NCBI GenBank assembly: GCA_049509915.1
Contig: JBEKZL010000352.1
Coordinates: 1 to 6,427, forward strand
Reading direction: 5' to 3'
Length of the DNA: 6,427 bases
Source: JBEKYD01 sp049509915
Lineage (GTDB): Bacteria > Acidobacteriota > Terriglobia > Bryobacterales > Bryobacteraceae
Position 1 is the first letter of the stretch. Each line of letters begins with the position of its first letter. Under the pieces are notes generated by a model, which saw nothing but the letters and a program-made list of their open reading frames with translations, was not told where the DNA came from and ran no database searches. Position numbers and translations under genes: made by a program. This document shows, one piece after another, positions 1-6,115 of this stretch.

Positions 1-800
1 TTGAAGTCGCTGTTCTGCAGGAATTCGTACGCCGACCCGTGAATATCGTTGCTGCCGGATCTCAGAATGACGTTCACCACCGCGCCCGAGGCCCGGCCCA
101 TTTCCGGATCGTGGTTGGTCAGGGAAACGTCTACCGTCTGGATGGCCTCGATCGGCGGGATATAGATCTGCAGCAAGCCGGTGCGCTCGTTGTCGTCGGT
201 CCCCTCGATCATGAAATTATTACCTTCGCGCATCTGGCCATTCACTTCGGTTTGCAGCGAACTGGAAGCGTTGAAGAACTGCGAGTGCTGCTCGGTTACC
301 GGCGCCACGCCCGGCACCATGTTTAACAGGCCCTGAAAATTGCGGTTCGAACTGATCAGCGGCATGTCCACCACCACTGTCCGGTCCATTTTGGAACCGG
401 TAGCCGCGCTGTCGGTCTGCAGCAACGGCGGAGCGCCGGTAACTTCGATAGACTCGGTGAGAGCGCCCGGCTGCAACTGGACGTCGATGCGCGTGGTCGT
501 ATCCACCAGCAGGGCAATGTCGCGGCGCAATTCTTTCTTGAATCCAGTTTGCTCGACGGCGACCGAATAGTTCCCCGGAGGCAGGTTGGGAAAGGTAAAA
601 TTACCGCTATCGTTGGTTTGGCCGGAGTGGTTCACTCCGGTCGTGATTTCGGTAACGGTGACCTTTGCGCTGGCAACCGAGGCTCCGGAGGAATCCGTAA
701 CAGTACCGAGTAAAGTGGCATTCACAGCCTGGCCGTAGCATAGACCCACCGAGCCAGCCAACAGGGCGCACACTATCCCGAGCGTCTTCATAGCACTCAT
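1..800 (-). CDS. TonB-dependent receptor, Oar-like, N-terminal part (3' end outside window)
   Basis: This is the N-terminal 266 residues of a large outer-membrane receptor of the type that imports substrates with energy from TonB/ExbBD; the barrel lies off the left edge. Residues 1-23 form a signal peptide with a hydrophobic core and likely cleavage at CYG|QA; C21 does not sit in a lipobox. Residues 26-110 are a carboxypeptidase-regulatory-like beta-sandwich (GTVTDSSGA, then GNFTFPNLPPGNYSV). Residues 115-266 are the plug, with LPG-like MPLISSNRNFQGLLNMVPGV, NFMIEGTDDNE and GRASGAVVNVILRSGSN, followed by HGSAYEF, which are hallmarks of the expanded acidobacterial receptor family. ATG at 800 is chosen because GGAGAG (812-817) lies 11 nt upstream; ATG at 791 is in frame but further away. 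No stop interrupts the frame. The substrate cannot be told; many family members are annotated only generically. Confidence 0.93.
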   Translation of the reverse strand, partial: MSAMKTLGIVCALLAGSVGLCYGQAVNATLLGTVTDSSGASVASAKVTVTEITTGVNHSGQTNDSGNFTFPNLPPGNYSVAVEQTGFKKELRRDIALLVDTTTRIDVQLQPGALTESIEVTGAPPLLQTDSAATGSKMDRTVVVDMPLISSNRNFQGLLNMVPGVAPVTEQHSQFFNASSSLQTEVNGQMREGNNFMIEGTDDNERTGLLQIYIPPIEAIQTVDVSLTNHDPEMGRASGAVVNVILRSGSNDIHGSAYEFLQNSDF

Positions 801-825
801 AAGCGGACTCACTCTCCGTAACCGA

Positions 826-854
826 AATATAGCCACCCTCGAAGCCGGTGTCAA
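826..854 (-). promoter_or_regulatory. Sigma70-type promoter of the TonB-dependent receptor
   Basis: Read on the minus strand, TTGACA (854-849) is a perfect -35 box, followed by a 17-bp spacer (848-832) and TATATT (831-826), a 5/6 match to the -10 box. Transcription would start near 819, giving a leader of about 20 nt that still contains the GGAGAG ribosome binding site. This is the best promoter in the window. Confidence 0.75.
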
Positions 855-880
855 TGGACTCCTAATAGCTGAAACTGTTT

Positions 881-898
881 TGCATGAATATGCATATT
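881..898. promoter_or_regulatory. AT-rich palindrome, possible operator between divergent genes
   Basis: AATATGCATATT at 887-898 is a perfect 12-bp palindrome. It overlaps TGCAT repeats at 881-885 and 891-895, which are exactly 10 bp apart and so lie on the same helix face. The patch (about 863-906) is far more AT-rich than its surroundings. It sits 27-49 bp upstream of the receptor -35 box and about 50 bp upstream of the candidate gdh -35 box, a position suitable for a regulator serving either gene. The binding protein is unknown. Confidence 0.4.
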
Positions 899-944
899 TT
901 GATTTTCGGAGCCGGCTGGCGGCAAGACGGCGCGCGCCGCGGCG

Positions 945-973
945 CTGACGCCCGGCGGTCCAACTGGCATAAT
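945..973 (+). promoter_or_regulatory. Candidate promoter of glutamate dehydrogenase
   Basis: CTGACG (945-950, 4/6 to the -35 consensus), a 17-bp spacer and CATAAT (968-973, 5/6 to the -10 consensus) preceded by TGG. A start near 980 would leave a leader of only about 10 nt, barely including the Shine-Dalgarno sequence, which is unusual. A weaker alternative is CTGAAA (870-875) with CATATT (893-898). The second copy of this leader ahead of mutS keeps CATAAT but has no recognisable -35 box. Confidence 0.4.
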
Positions 974-1010
974 GGAACCGGAGGAAACTCGTGCCCAGCG
1001 TGACGACCTC
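961..1010 (+). repeat. Leader repeat, copy 1 (gdh copy)
   Basis: These 50 bp match 5972-6021 at 42 positions without gaps; the first 25 are identical. The repeat carries the CATAAT box, GGAGGA (980-985), the GTG start (991) and the first codons of gdh. GTG and the third, fifth and sixth codons encode the same residues in both copies, and the fifth and sixth codons differ only at synonymous third positions. Confidence 0.85.
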
Positions 1011-2274
1011 AATGCCGATCTCGATCGAAAACGAAAAGAACCCCTGGCTCGCGGCCGCGGCGCGGTTCGACGAAGCCGCCATGCGCCTGAAGTTGGATGA
1101 GGGTATGTGCAAGGTACTGCGGACGCCGACCAAAGAGATCACCGTGAACATTCCGGTGCAGTTGGACGATGGCCGCCTGGAAGTGTTCACCGGCTACCGC
1201 GTGCAACACTCGATTGCCCGCGGACCCGGCAAGGGCGGCATCCGCTTCGCGCCCGACGTGACCCTGGACGAAGTCCGCGCGCTGGCCTCCTGGATGACCT
1301 GGAAATGCGCCGTGGTCAACATCCCCTTCGGCGGCGCCAAGGGCGGGGTGATCTGCGATCCGAACCTGCTTTCCGATACCGAACTCGAGAAATTGACCCG
1401 CCGCTACACCGCCGAGATTATTGACTTCATCGGGCCGGAGCGCGATGTGCCGGCGCCGGATGTCAACACCAACGAGAAAACTATGGCGTGGATCATGGAC
1501 ACTTACTCCATGCACGCGCGCCACACGGTGACGGCCGTAGTGACGGGCAAGCCTATGCCGCTGGGCGGGTCGCGCGGGCGTCCGGAAGCCACCGGCCGCG
1601 GCTGCATGATGGTGACCCAGAAGGCGCTGGCTCTCCTGGGCATGAAGCCGGAAGATACGAAGGTGGTGATTCAAGGCTTCGGCAACGTGGGAGGCATGGC
1701 GGCCAAGCTCATGTCCGCGGCCGGTTTCCGCATCGCCGCCATCGTCGAGTACGACGGAGCCGTCTACAACCACCATGGTCTCGACATCGCCGCCCTGGCC
1801 ACGCACAAAAAGGAAACCGGCTCGGTTCGCGGCTTCGCCGGCGGCGAAGATATGGACCGCCACGAGGCCATGTTCCTGCCCTGCGACGTGCTGCTGCCGG
1901 CGGCGACCGAGAACGTGATCACTTCCGAAAACGCCCACAAACTGCGCTGCCGGATTCTGTGCGAAGGCGCCAACGGTCCCACCACGCCGCTGGCCGATGA
2001 AGTTCTGGCCGACAATAAGGTCTTCGTCATCCCCGATATTCTGGCCAACGCCGGCGGCGTCACCGTCTCCTACTTCGAATGGGTGCAGGACCGCCAGGGC
2101 TTCTTCTGGAACGAGCAACTGGTCAACAGCCGTCTGGAGGAAATCATGACCGAGAGTTTCGATGCGGTGGTGGAGTACGCCCAAAAGCATAACGTCAACA
2201 ACCGCATCGCGGCGTATATGCTGGCGCTCGACCGGGTGGCCTGGGCCATCAAACTGCGCGGTATCTATGCGTGA
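991..2274 (+). CDS. gdhA: Glutamate dehydrogenase (Glu/Leu/Phe/Val dehydrogenase family)
   Basis: Cytosolic enzyme interconverting glutamate and 2-oxoglutarate + ammonia, linking nitrogen and carbon metabolism. The 427 residues match the usual length of the hexameric, roughly 420-residue class. The N-terminal substrate domain (about 45-190) holds GPGKGGIRF (K81), WMTWKC (K105), PFGGAKGGV with the presumed catalytic lysine K117, and PAPDVNT with the proton-handling aspartate D157. The dinucleotide domain (about 195-350) has GFGNVGG (229-235) and an acidic E253 in IVEYDG, which suggests NAD preference by inference. NAGGVTVSYFEWVQ (353-366) is the conserved hinge and active-site segment. The GTG start is chosen for GGAGGA 5 nt upstream; ATG at 1012 lacks such a site. 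All arginine codons are CGN. It is divergent from the receptor gene and converges on the OmpA-domain gene with a 59-bp gap that shows no obvious terminator. Confidence 0.97.
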   Translation: MPSVTTSMPISIENEKNPWLAAAARFDEAAMRLKLDEGMCKVLRTPTKEITVNIPVQLDDGRLEVFTGYRVQHSIARGPGKGGIRFAPDVTLDEVRALASWMTWKCAVVNIPFGGAKGGVICDPNLLSDTELEKLTRRYTAEIIDFIGPERDVPAPDVNTNEKTMAWIMDTYSMHARHTVTAVVTGKPMPLGGSRGRPEATGRGCMMVTQKALALLGMKPEDTKVVIQGFGNVGGMAAKLMSAAGFRIAAIVEYDGAVYNHHGLDIAALATHKKETGSVRGFAGGEDMDRHEAMFLPCDVLLPAATENVITSENAHKLRCRILCEGANGPTTPLADEVLADNKVFVIPDILANAGGVTVSYFEWVQDRQGFFWNEQLVNSRLEEIMTESFDAVVEYAQKHNVNNRIAAYMLALDRVAWAIKLRGIYA

Positions 2275-2333
2275 GCCGGGCTTGCATGCCGCGCCGTCGT
2301 TAGCCAGACCTGCATTCCGCCTTCAGCCGGGCG

Positions 2334-3368
2334 CTAGTCCGATTCGTTGATTGTGATTTCGACCCGGCGATTTTGCTGCCTTCCGGCCTGCGTCTTGTTT
2401 GACGCTACAGCATACTTCTCGTTCCTGCCATAACCTCTTGCACTCATCGCGTTCGGAATCTTCTGGTCGGTCAGCCACTTCATCACCGCCTTGGCGCGCC
2501 TATCCGACAGCCACATATTATACTCGTCGGATCCGATGCTATCCGTGAAGCCCGCGATCAGCAGCGGCCTGTCCGCATACCTCTGGATGATGGCCTTGGC
2601 CCTCTGGAGCGCGGATACGGCACTCGGCTTCAGATCGGATTTGTCGAAGTCGAACAAGACGTCCCCCGGAAGGGCGATCGGCGGCGCTGCCACGCGCCCG
2701 TTACGCCTGAGCTTCGGCTCGGGCTGGTCCCCCGGTAGTGTCTGCTCCGGCACGTCAACGATCGGTGCTACAAGCTGCGCGCCGTCTTCGGGGAGGGTCA
2801 CGAAGCCCACGCTCGCCGATATCGAGGCCGATGCGGCGCCGGCGGCGTCCCCCCTAAACAAGACGAGCGCCTTGGCGTTTTCTCTAAAGATCCTCGGTAG
2901 ATCGATATCGTTAGACTGGGCCAGGAGCTCAAGCAGCTTCCTAACGCCCGTCCCCGCCGCGAATGAAAGGATGCCGCCCGCGACCTCGGCATACAGGTCC
3001 TCTTGGGTCATGCCGACATACATGGCCGTCCCGCTTTTGCCAATGCCGCCCCCTGCGATCCCGACGGCGACGGTGGCGGTTATGTCGCCGATCAGGCAAT
3101 AACCCGCCAGGTCGTCCGGGTCCAGTTCGCTCCCGGAGAAGGTGTCGGTCATATAAACCGACCCTGTGTTCCACATGTCCTTCGTCGAGCCGGTAACGCT
3201 GACGGGGAGGAGGCTGCCGCCCAGGGATATTCCTTCTGAGAGGTACCAGTAATGCAGCGTCGACCCGCCGTCTTTCTTGAAATATAGATCCCCCTTGCCG
3301 GCGGTGACGATCTTTATTCCGATGTTGTCGCTAGAAGACGTGTCGAATTTCCAACTGCTCAATCGCAT
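2334..3368 (-). CDS. OmpA-domain protein with unrecognised N-terminal half
   Basis: The protein has 344 residues. Residues 235-340 form an OmpA-like peptidoglycan-binding domain: DVLFDFDKSDLK, GFTDSIGSDEYN, then NMWLSDRRAKAVMKWL (284-299), which fits N-x2-LS-x2-RA-x2-V-x3-L exactly. D276 and R291 correspond to the residues that hold diaminopimelate in known OmpA domains. A Pro-rich linker spans about 202-234. The N-terminal 200 residues are not recognised; they are Gly/Ala/Ser-rich with weakly hydrophobic stretches (88-118, 127-140, 177-190) and lack a signal peptide or lipobox, so how it would reach the periplasm is unclear. ATG 3368 has GAGGGG 4 nt upstream. It lies 48 bp after the 62-residue gene and is probably co-transcribed with it. 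Arginine is AGG/AGA in 12 of 18 cases, very unlike gdh (none), which suggests transfer. Domain call sure; role unknown. Confidence 0.9.
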   Translation of the reverse strand: MRLSSWKFDTSSSDNIGIKIVTAGKGDLYFKKDGGSTLHYWYLSEGISLGGSLLPVSVTGSTKDMWNTGSVYMTDTFSGSELDPDDLAGYCLIGDITATVAVGIAGGGIGKSGTAMYVGMTQEDLYAEVAGGILSFAAGTGVRKLLELLAQSNDIDLPRIFRENAKALVLFRGDAAGAASASISASVGFVTLPEDGAQLVAPIVDVPEQTLPGDQPEPKLRRNGRVAAPPIALPGDVLFDFDKSDLKPSAVSALQRAKAIIQRYADRPLLIAGFTDSIGSDEYNMWLSDRRAKAVMKWLTDQKIPNAMSARGYGRNEKYAVASNKTQAGRQQNRRVEITINESD

Positions 3369-3416
3369 TTTTCCCCTCTTTCCTACTGCTGCCCGGTACC
3401 CGGCGCGACGAAGACG

Positions 3417-3605
3417 CTATTGAAACCGGTCCTTCATGACGCCAAAAACCCGCTTGTATCGTTCCAGATGTTCCGGGTGATCCGGCCGCGCAGGAAAGCC
3501 GTGCTTCAGAAGATCAGCCGGGTTGGCAGTAATCGGGTCAAAATGTTGTGGCGGCGGAGGAAAGGTCCTGGCCTTCACGCCGCCATCCAATGTAAGTCGC
3601 GCCAT
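3417..3605 (-). CDS. Small 62-residue protein with HGFPARPD motif
   Basis: The start is well supported: GAGGGG lies 6 nt before ATG, the same type of site as in the downstream OmpA-domain gene, and the stop is 48 bp before that gene, so the two look like one transcription unit. The protein is soluble, with no signal peptide or membrane segment. After a short basic start comes a Pro run (FPPPPQ, 15-20), then FDPITANPADLLKHGFPARPD (22-42) and a charged helix ending MKDRFQ. From memory, a similar 'F-D-P-x-x-A...L...G-[FL]-P-x-R-P' segment occurs near the N-terminus of some bacterial proteins annotated as G1/A4-type peptidases and related secreted proteins; here it stands alone without any catalytic domain. 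Function is not assigned. Only 1 of 6 arginines is AGG, so its codon use is less deviant than that of its partner. Confidence 0.72.
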   Translation of the reverse strand: MARLTLDGGVKARTFPPPPQHFDPITANPADLLKHGFPARPDHPEHLERYKRVFGVMKDRFQ

Positions 3606-3905
3606 CTTTTACCCCTCTATCGGCCAGATCCCGTCCCGCCGGCAGCGCCCCGAAACTCCGAAGGTCCGCGGTAATCGGCGTCCTCCGGCACAGGATCCCA
3701 ACGCGCGGTATAATGCGCAGATTGGTCCTACGGGCGGGGGCTGTCGGGCAGGCGTTTGAACGGCCTGTGCTTCCCAAAGTCGCCGAAGCAGGCGAGGCGG
3801 ACAATGGAGGATGGCTAAATGCTTCATGAAATTCGCATAAGCGTCCAACTAGCTCAATTTTCAGGAGTTGAGGCCCGGCATTAAGGCCGGCGGGCAGGTG
3901 GATGC
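3606..3905. other. Divergent intergenic region between the small-protein operon and the regulator gene
   Basis: About 300 bp without a convincing gene. It contains TATAAT at 3709-3714 on the plus strand (preceded by GCGG) but no good -35 box, so it is only a candidate promoter for the 649-residue regulator. A possible leader ORF lies at 3819-3884, and a short hairpin CCGGC-ATTAAG-GCCGG lies just before the regulator's ribosome binding site (AGGTGG, 3896-3901). Minus-strand open frames here have no ribosome binding site and no recognisable protein. Confidence 0.5.
3819..3884 (+). CDS. Possible 21-residue leader ORF upstream of the regulator
   Basis: ATG at 3819 is preceded by GGAGG (3806-3810) with an 8-nt spacer, a better ribosome binding site than that of the large gene downstream. 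It encodes MLHEIRISVQLAQFSGVEAR plus H and stops 21 bp before the regulator ATG. The stop codon lies in the loop of the CCGGC/GCCGG hairpin. The peptide has no recognisable family and no run of one amino acid typical of attenuators. It may be a translated leader or a chance ORF. Confidence 0.25.
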   Translation: MLHEIRISVQLAQFSGVEARH

Positions 3906-5855
3906 ATGACTATCCGCACAGCCGCCTACTATTTCGGCCCTTTTGAAATCCGTACGCCCACCCGCGAGCTCTACAAGTCCGGAATCAAGCTGAAGCTGCG
4001 CCCTCAGCCGTTTCAAATCCTGCAGGTTCTGGCGCAGCGCGCGGGCGAAGTTGTGACAAGGGATGAGCTCCGCCAGATGCTTTGGAGCGCGGAGACCTTC
4101 GTCGATTTCGAACAGGGCCTGAATACTTCCATCAATGAGTTGAGACGAGCCCTCAACGATTCGGCTAGCGCGCCGCGATATATCGAGACCCTCCCCAGGC
4201 TCGGATACCGCTTAATCGTGCCGGTTCAGGAAGCCCCCGCCCCGGAAACAGCGGCATTCTCCGAAATGCAAGCCTCTCTTACCGCGCCAACGCCCGCCGC
4301 GGAGCCGCCGGAAACTCCGCCCGCCGCCCGCGCCAGGCCGCTTTGGTTTTGGCTGCTTCTCGCCGCCAGCATATCTCTGGCGATTGTCGCCGCCGTTGGG
4401 TACTTACGCTGGCAGAGCGCGCGGGCTCGTCCTGCGCCGTCCGCCGGACCCATCCTGGTTGCGGTTCTCCCGTTTGAAAATTTAACCGGAGACGCGGCCC
4501 AGGATTACTTGAGCGATGGCCTCACCGAAGAGACGATCACCCAACTCGGCCGCATCAACCCGGCGCACCTCGGCGTCATTGCCCGCACGTCCGTCATGCA
4601 TTACAAACACACCCAGGAGCGGGTGGCGAAGATCGGCGAGGAACTGGGCGTTCAGTACGTCCTGGAAGGCAGCCTCCGCCATCAGCAGGACCGCGTTCGC
4701 GTCTCGGCGCAGTTGATTCGCGTTCGAGGTGAAACGCACGCATGGGCCAAGCAATACGACCGTCAGCTGAGCGACCTCCTGGCGCTTCAGACCGAAATCG
4801 CGCGCGAAATCTCGGACGAGATCCAGCTTGCTCTCGGCGATCGCCGCACCCAACCGCCGCTCAAATGCTCCGTTCTGTCGCCGCAACAATCCGCCGCCTA
4901 CGACCTCTACCTGGAGGGTCTCTACTTTTGGAACAAACGCACCGCCGACGATTTCTGGCGCGCCATCGGATATTTCGAACGGGCGATCGCGAAAGATCCC
5001 AACCACGCGCCTTCCTATGCCGGTCTGGCGGATTGTTATGCCCTGATGGGCGGCTACTCCGGCGAATCGCGGCCGGATTACATGGTCAAGGCACGCGCCG
5101 CAGCCTTGCGCGCTCTCGAGATCGACCCCGACTTGCCCGAAGCGCATACGGCGTTGGCCGTGATCGTCCAGAACTACGATCTCGATTGGCAAACCTCGGA
5201 AAACGAATACCGCAGGGCGATACAGTTGAACCCGAGCTACGCCATGGCGCATCACTGGTACGCCGAGCATCTCGGATACCTCGGCCGCTTCGACGAAGCC
5301 TTTCGCGAAAGCGAGCGCGCCCGGCAGCTCGACCCGCTCTCACTGATCATCCCCGCCGATGACGGCATCCTCCTTCTTTACTCCCGCCAGTACGATCGCG
5401 CACTGGAGGAGTGCCGGTCCGTTGTGGATAGGGACGCGCACTTCGGAAGAGCCAGCGGCTGCATGCTTCGCGTGTTCGAGGCCAAAGGGACCTTAGAAGA
5501 AGCCCTGAACTGGTTCGAGCCCGTCCGCAGAATCGCCTCCCACCAAGCCGGGTATTGGTCGGAGCTTGCCTACATATATGCCCGCTCTGGAGCGCGATCC
5601 ACGGCTGAACGCGCCTTGCAAACGGCGCTACGGATGAACCGCCCCGGCCAGACCGACCCCGCCACCTTCGTTGTCGCGTATATCGGTCTGGACCGCAAGG
5701 ATCGGGCTTTTTCGTGGTTGGAAAAAGCCTACGCGCAGCACTCCAACGCCATGACCGGTCTGAAGGTGGATCCCATTTATGACCCGTTGCGAGGCGATCC
5801 GCGTTTTCAGCAGTTGCTGCATCGGGTCGGACTCGCCCCTGGTTACCTTAACTAG
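3906..5855 (+). CDS. Membrane-anchored transcriptional regulator: winged helix, TM, TolB-like domain, TPRs
   Basis: The 649 residues form a CadC/ToxR-like architecture common in acidobacteria. Residues 8-107 are an OmpR/PhoB-type winged-helix DNA-binding domain (FGPFEIRTPTRELYKSGIKL, LRPQPFQILQVLAQRAGEVVTRDEL, then NTSINELRRALND and YIETLPRLGYRL). A Pro/Ala-rich linker (108-143) leads to one membrane helix at about 146-167. Residues 183-312 resemble the TolB-like domain of this family (AVLPFENLTGD, YLSDGLTEETITQLGRI, GVQYVLEGSLR, HAWAKQYDR). Residues 330-640 are TPR-like repeats, ending with the family's DPIYDPLRGDPRFQQLL. The DNA-binding part would be cytosolic and the TolB/TPR part periplasmic. 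There is no phosphoreceiver domain. Start ATG 3906 has AGGTGG 4 nt upstream. It is divergent from the OmpA/62-residue operon and may regulate it, which is inference only. Its target and signal are unknown. Confidence 0.93.
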   Translation: MTIRTAAYYFGPFEIRTPTRELYKSGIKLKLRPQPFQILQVLAQRAGEVVTRDELRQMLWSAETFVDFEQGLNTSINELRRALNDSASAPRYIETLPRLGYRLIVPVQEAPAPETAAFSEMQASLTAPTPAAEPPETPPAARARPLWFWLLLAASISLAIVAAVGYLRWQSARARPAPSAGPILVAVLPFENLTGDAAQDYLSDGLTEETITQLGRINPAHLGVIARTSVMHYKHTQERVAKIGEELGVQYVLEGSLRHQQDRVRVSAQLIRVRGETHAWAKQYDRQLSDLLALQTEIAREISDEIQLALGDRRTQPPLKCSVLSPQQSAAYDLYLEGLYFWNKRTADDFWRAIGYFERAIAKDPNHAPSYAGLADCYALMGGYSGESRPDYMVKARAAALRALEIDPDLPEAHTALAVIVQNYDLDWQTSENEYRRAIQLNPSYAMAHHWYAEHLGYLGRFDEAFRESERARQLDPLSLIIPADDGILLLYSRQYDRALEECRSVVDRDAHFGRASGCMLRVFEAKGTLEEALNWFEPVRRIASHQAGYWSELAYIYARSGARSTAERALQTALRMNRPGQTDPATFVVAYIGLDRKDRAFSWLEKAYAQHSNAMTGLKVDPIYDPLRGDPRFQQLLHRVGLAPGYLN

Positions 5856-5983
5856 GATGCATTGCAAACTGGTGCGCCCGCGCGCGCCGTCAGGAGCGCG
5901 TTGTCGAGGCGGCGCTCAACGATGCCGGCGTGCTTGAGGGCGCCGCGCGTGCCCGTCCTCGCCCGGGGCCGCAACTGGCATAA
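5856..5983 (+). other. Spacer with coding-like remnant and inverted repeat
   Basis: The frame ending at TAA 5981-5983 reads, from 5888, RQERVVEAALNDAGVLEGAA followed by RARPRPGPQLA, which looks like the C-terminus of a protein. Upstream it runs into the end of the regulator gene with no start codon and ribosome binding site, so it may be a gene remnant. Within it GCGGCGCTCAA (5909-5919) pairs with TTGAGGGCGCCGC (5934-5946) apart from a 2-nt bulge. No T-tract follows, so it is not a typical rho-independent terminator. Confidence 0.3.
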
Positions 5984-6021
5984 TGGAACCGGAGGAGAAT
6001 CGTGGCCAGCCGGACAACTCC
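5972..6021 (+). repeat. Leader repeat, copy 2 (mutS copy)
   Basis: Second copy of the gdh leader (961-1010), 42/50 identical, ungapped. It contains CATAAT (5979-5984), GGAGGA (5991-5996) and a GTG (6002) at exactly the same spacing as in gdh. The GTG frame begins VASRTTPE against (M)PSVTTSMP in GDH. No -35 box is seen 17 bp upstream of CATAAT. Confidence 0.85.
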
Positions 6022-6115
6022 TGAGGTGGCACAGGCTTTAGCCTGTGACGCTCCAGCGCATGGGCTCATGTTGCGCAAGCTAAAGCATGCGCCACCAAGG
6101 CCGCATGTCCTCTGA
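6002..6115 (+). CDS. Leader ORF overlapping mutS; probable displaced original mutS start
   Basis: GTG with GGAGGA 5 nt upstream opens a 37-codon frame (VASRTTPEVAQALACDAPAH, then 17 more residues) ending at TGA 6113-6115. Most of it (codons 8-32) reads through the REP-like element, so the peptide sequence is unlikely to be functional. The stop overlaps the mutS ATG (6105) by 11 nt, so ribosomes ending here could reinitiate on mutS, which otherwise has only a weak AAGG. Removing 6024-6096 (73 bp) joins this GTG in frame to mutS as VASRTTPEGR-MSSDASTP. Translation of this ORF is inferred, not shown. Confidence 0.45.
   Translation: MASRTTPEVAQALACDAPAHGLMLRKLKHAPPRPHVL
6025..6096. repeat. REP/BIME-like palindromic element with two hairpins
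   Basis: The ends are GGTGGC (6025-6030) and GCCACC (6091-6096). Left hairpin: CACAGGCT-TT-AGCCTGTG (6030-6047), a perfect 8-bp stem. Right hairpin: GCGCAAGCT-AA-AGCATGCGC (6073-6092), 8 of 9 paired. The two arms (6025-6047 and 6074-6096) are also inverted copies of each other, matching at 19 of 23 positions, so the whole unit folds as a BIME-like structure. From memory, elements with a GGTGGCACAGGCTTTAGCC core are dispersed in acidobacterial genomes. No transposase lies in the window; such elements are moved in trans. Confidence 0.8.

Noticed and set aside
39..570. Two plus-strand open frames within the left end
   Set aside because: Antisense shadows of the TonB-dependent receptor, which reads without a stop on the minus strand.
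1009..2190. 393-residue open frame on the minus strand
   Set aside because: Lies entirely antisense to gdh; GC-rich codon structure of gdh opens this frame. Its residues (many H, G, A, V) resemble no protein and it has no ribosome binding site.
2275..2333. Possible bidirectional terminator between gdh and the OmpA-domain gene
   Set aside because: Only GCATGC and scattered GCCGGGC repeats are present; no stable stem followed by a T-tract on either strand.
2491..3102. 203-residue plus-strand open frame
   Set aside because: Shadow of the OmpA-domain gene, whose domain motifs are clear on the minus strand.
3538..3848. Minus-strand open frames of 79 and 88 residues upstream of the small gene
   Set aside because: No ribosome binding sites, overlap each other and the start of the 62-residue gene, and composition rich in P, R, C typical of chance frames.
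4482..5270. 262-residue minus-strand open frame
   Set aside because: Antisense to the regulator gene, whose TolB-like and TPR sequence is clear in the plus frame.
5890..6078. 62-residue minus-strand open frame near the mutS leader
   Set aside because: Overlaps the leader repeat and the REP-like element, with no recognisable protein and no ribosome binding site.
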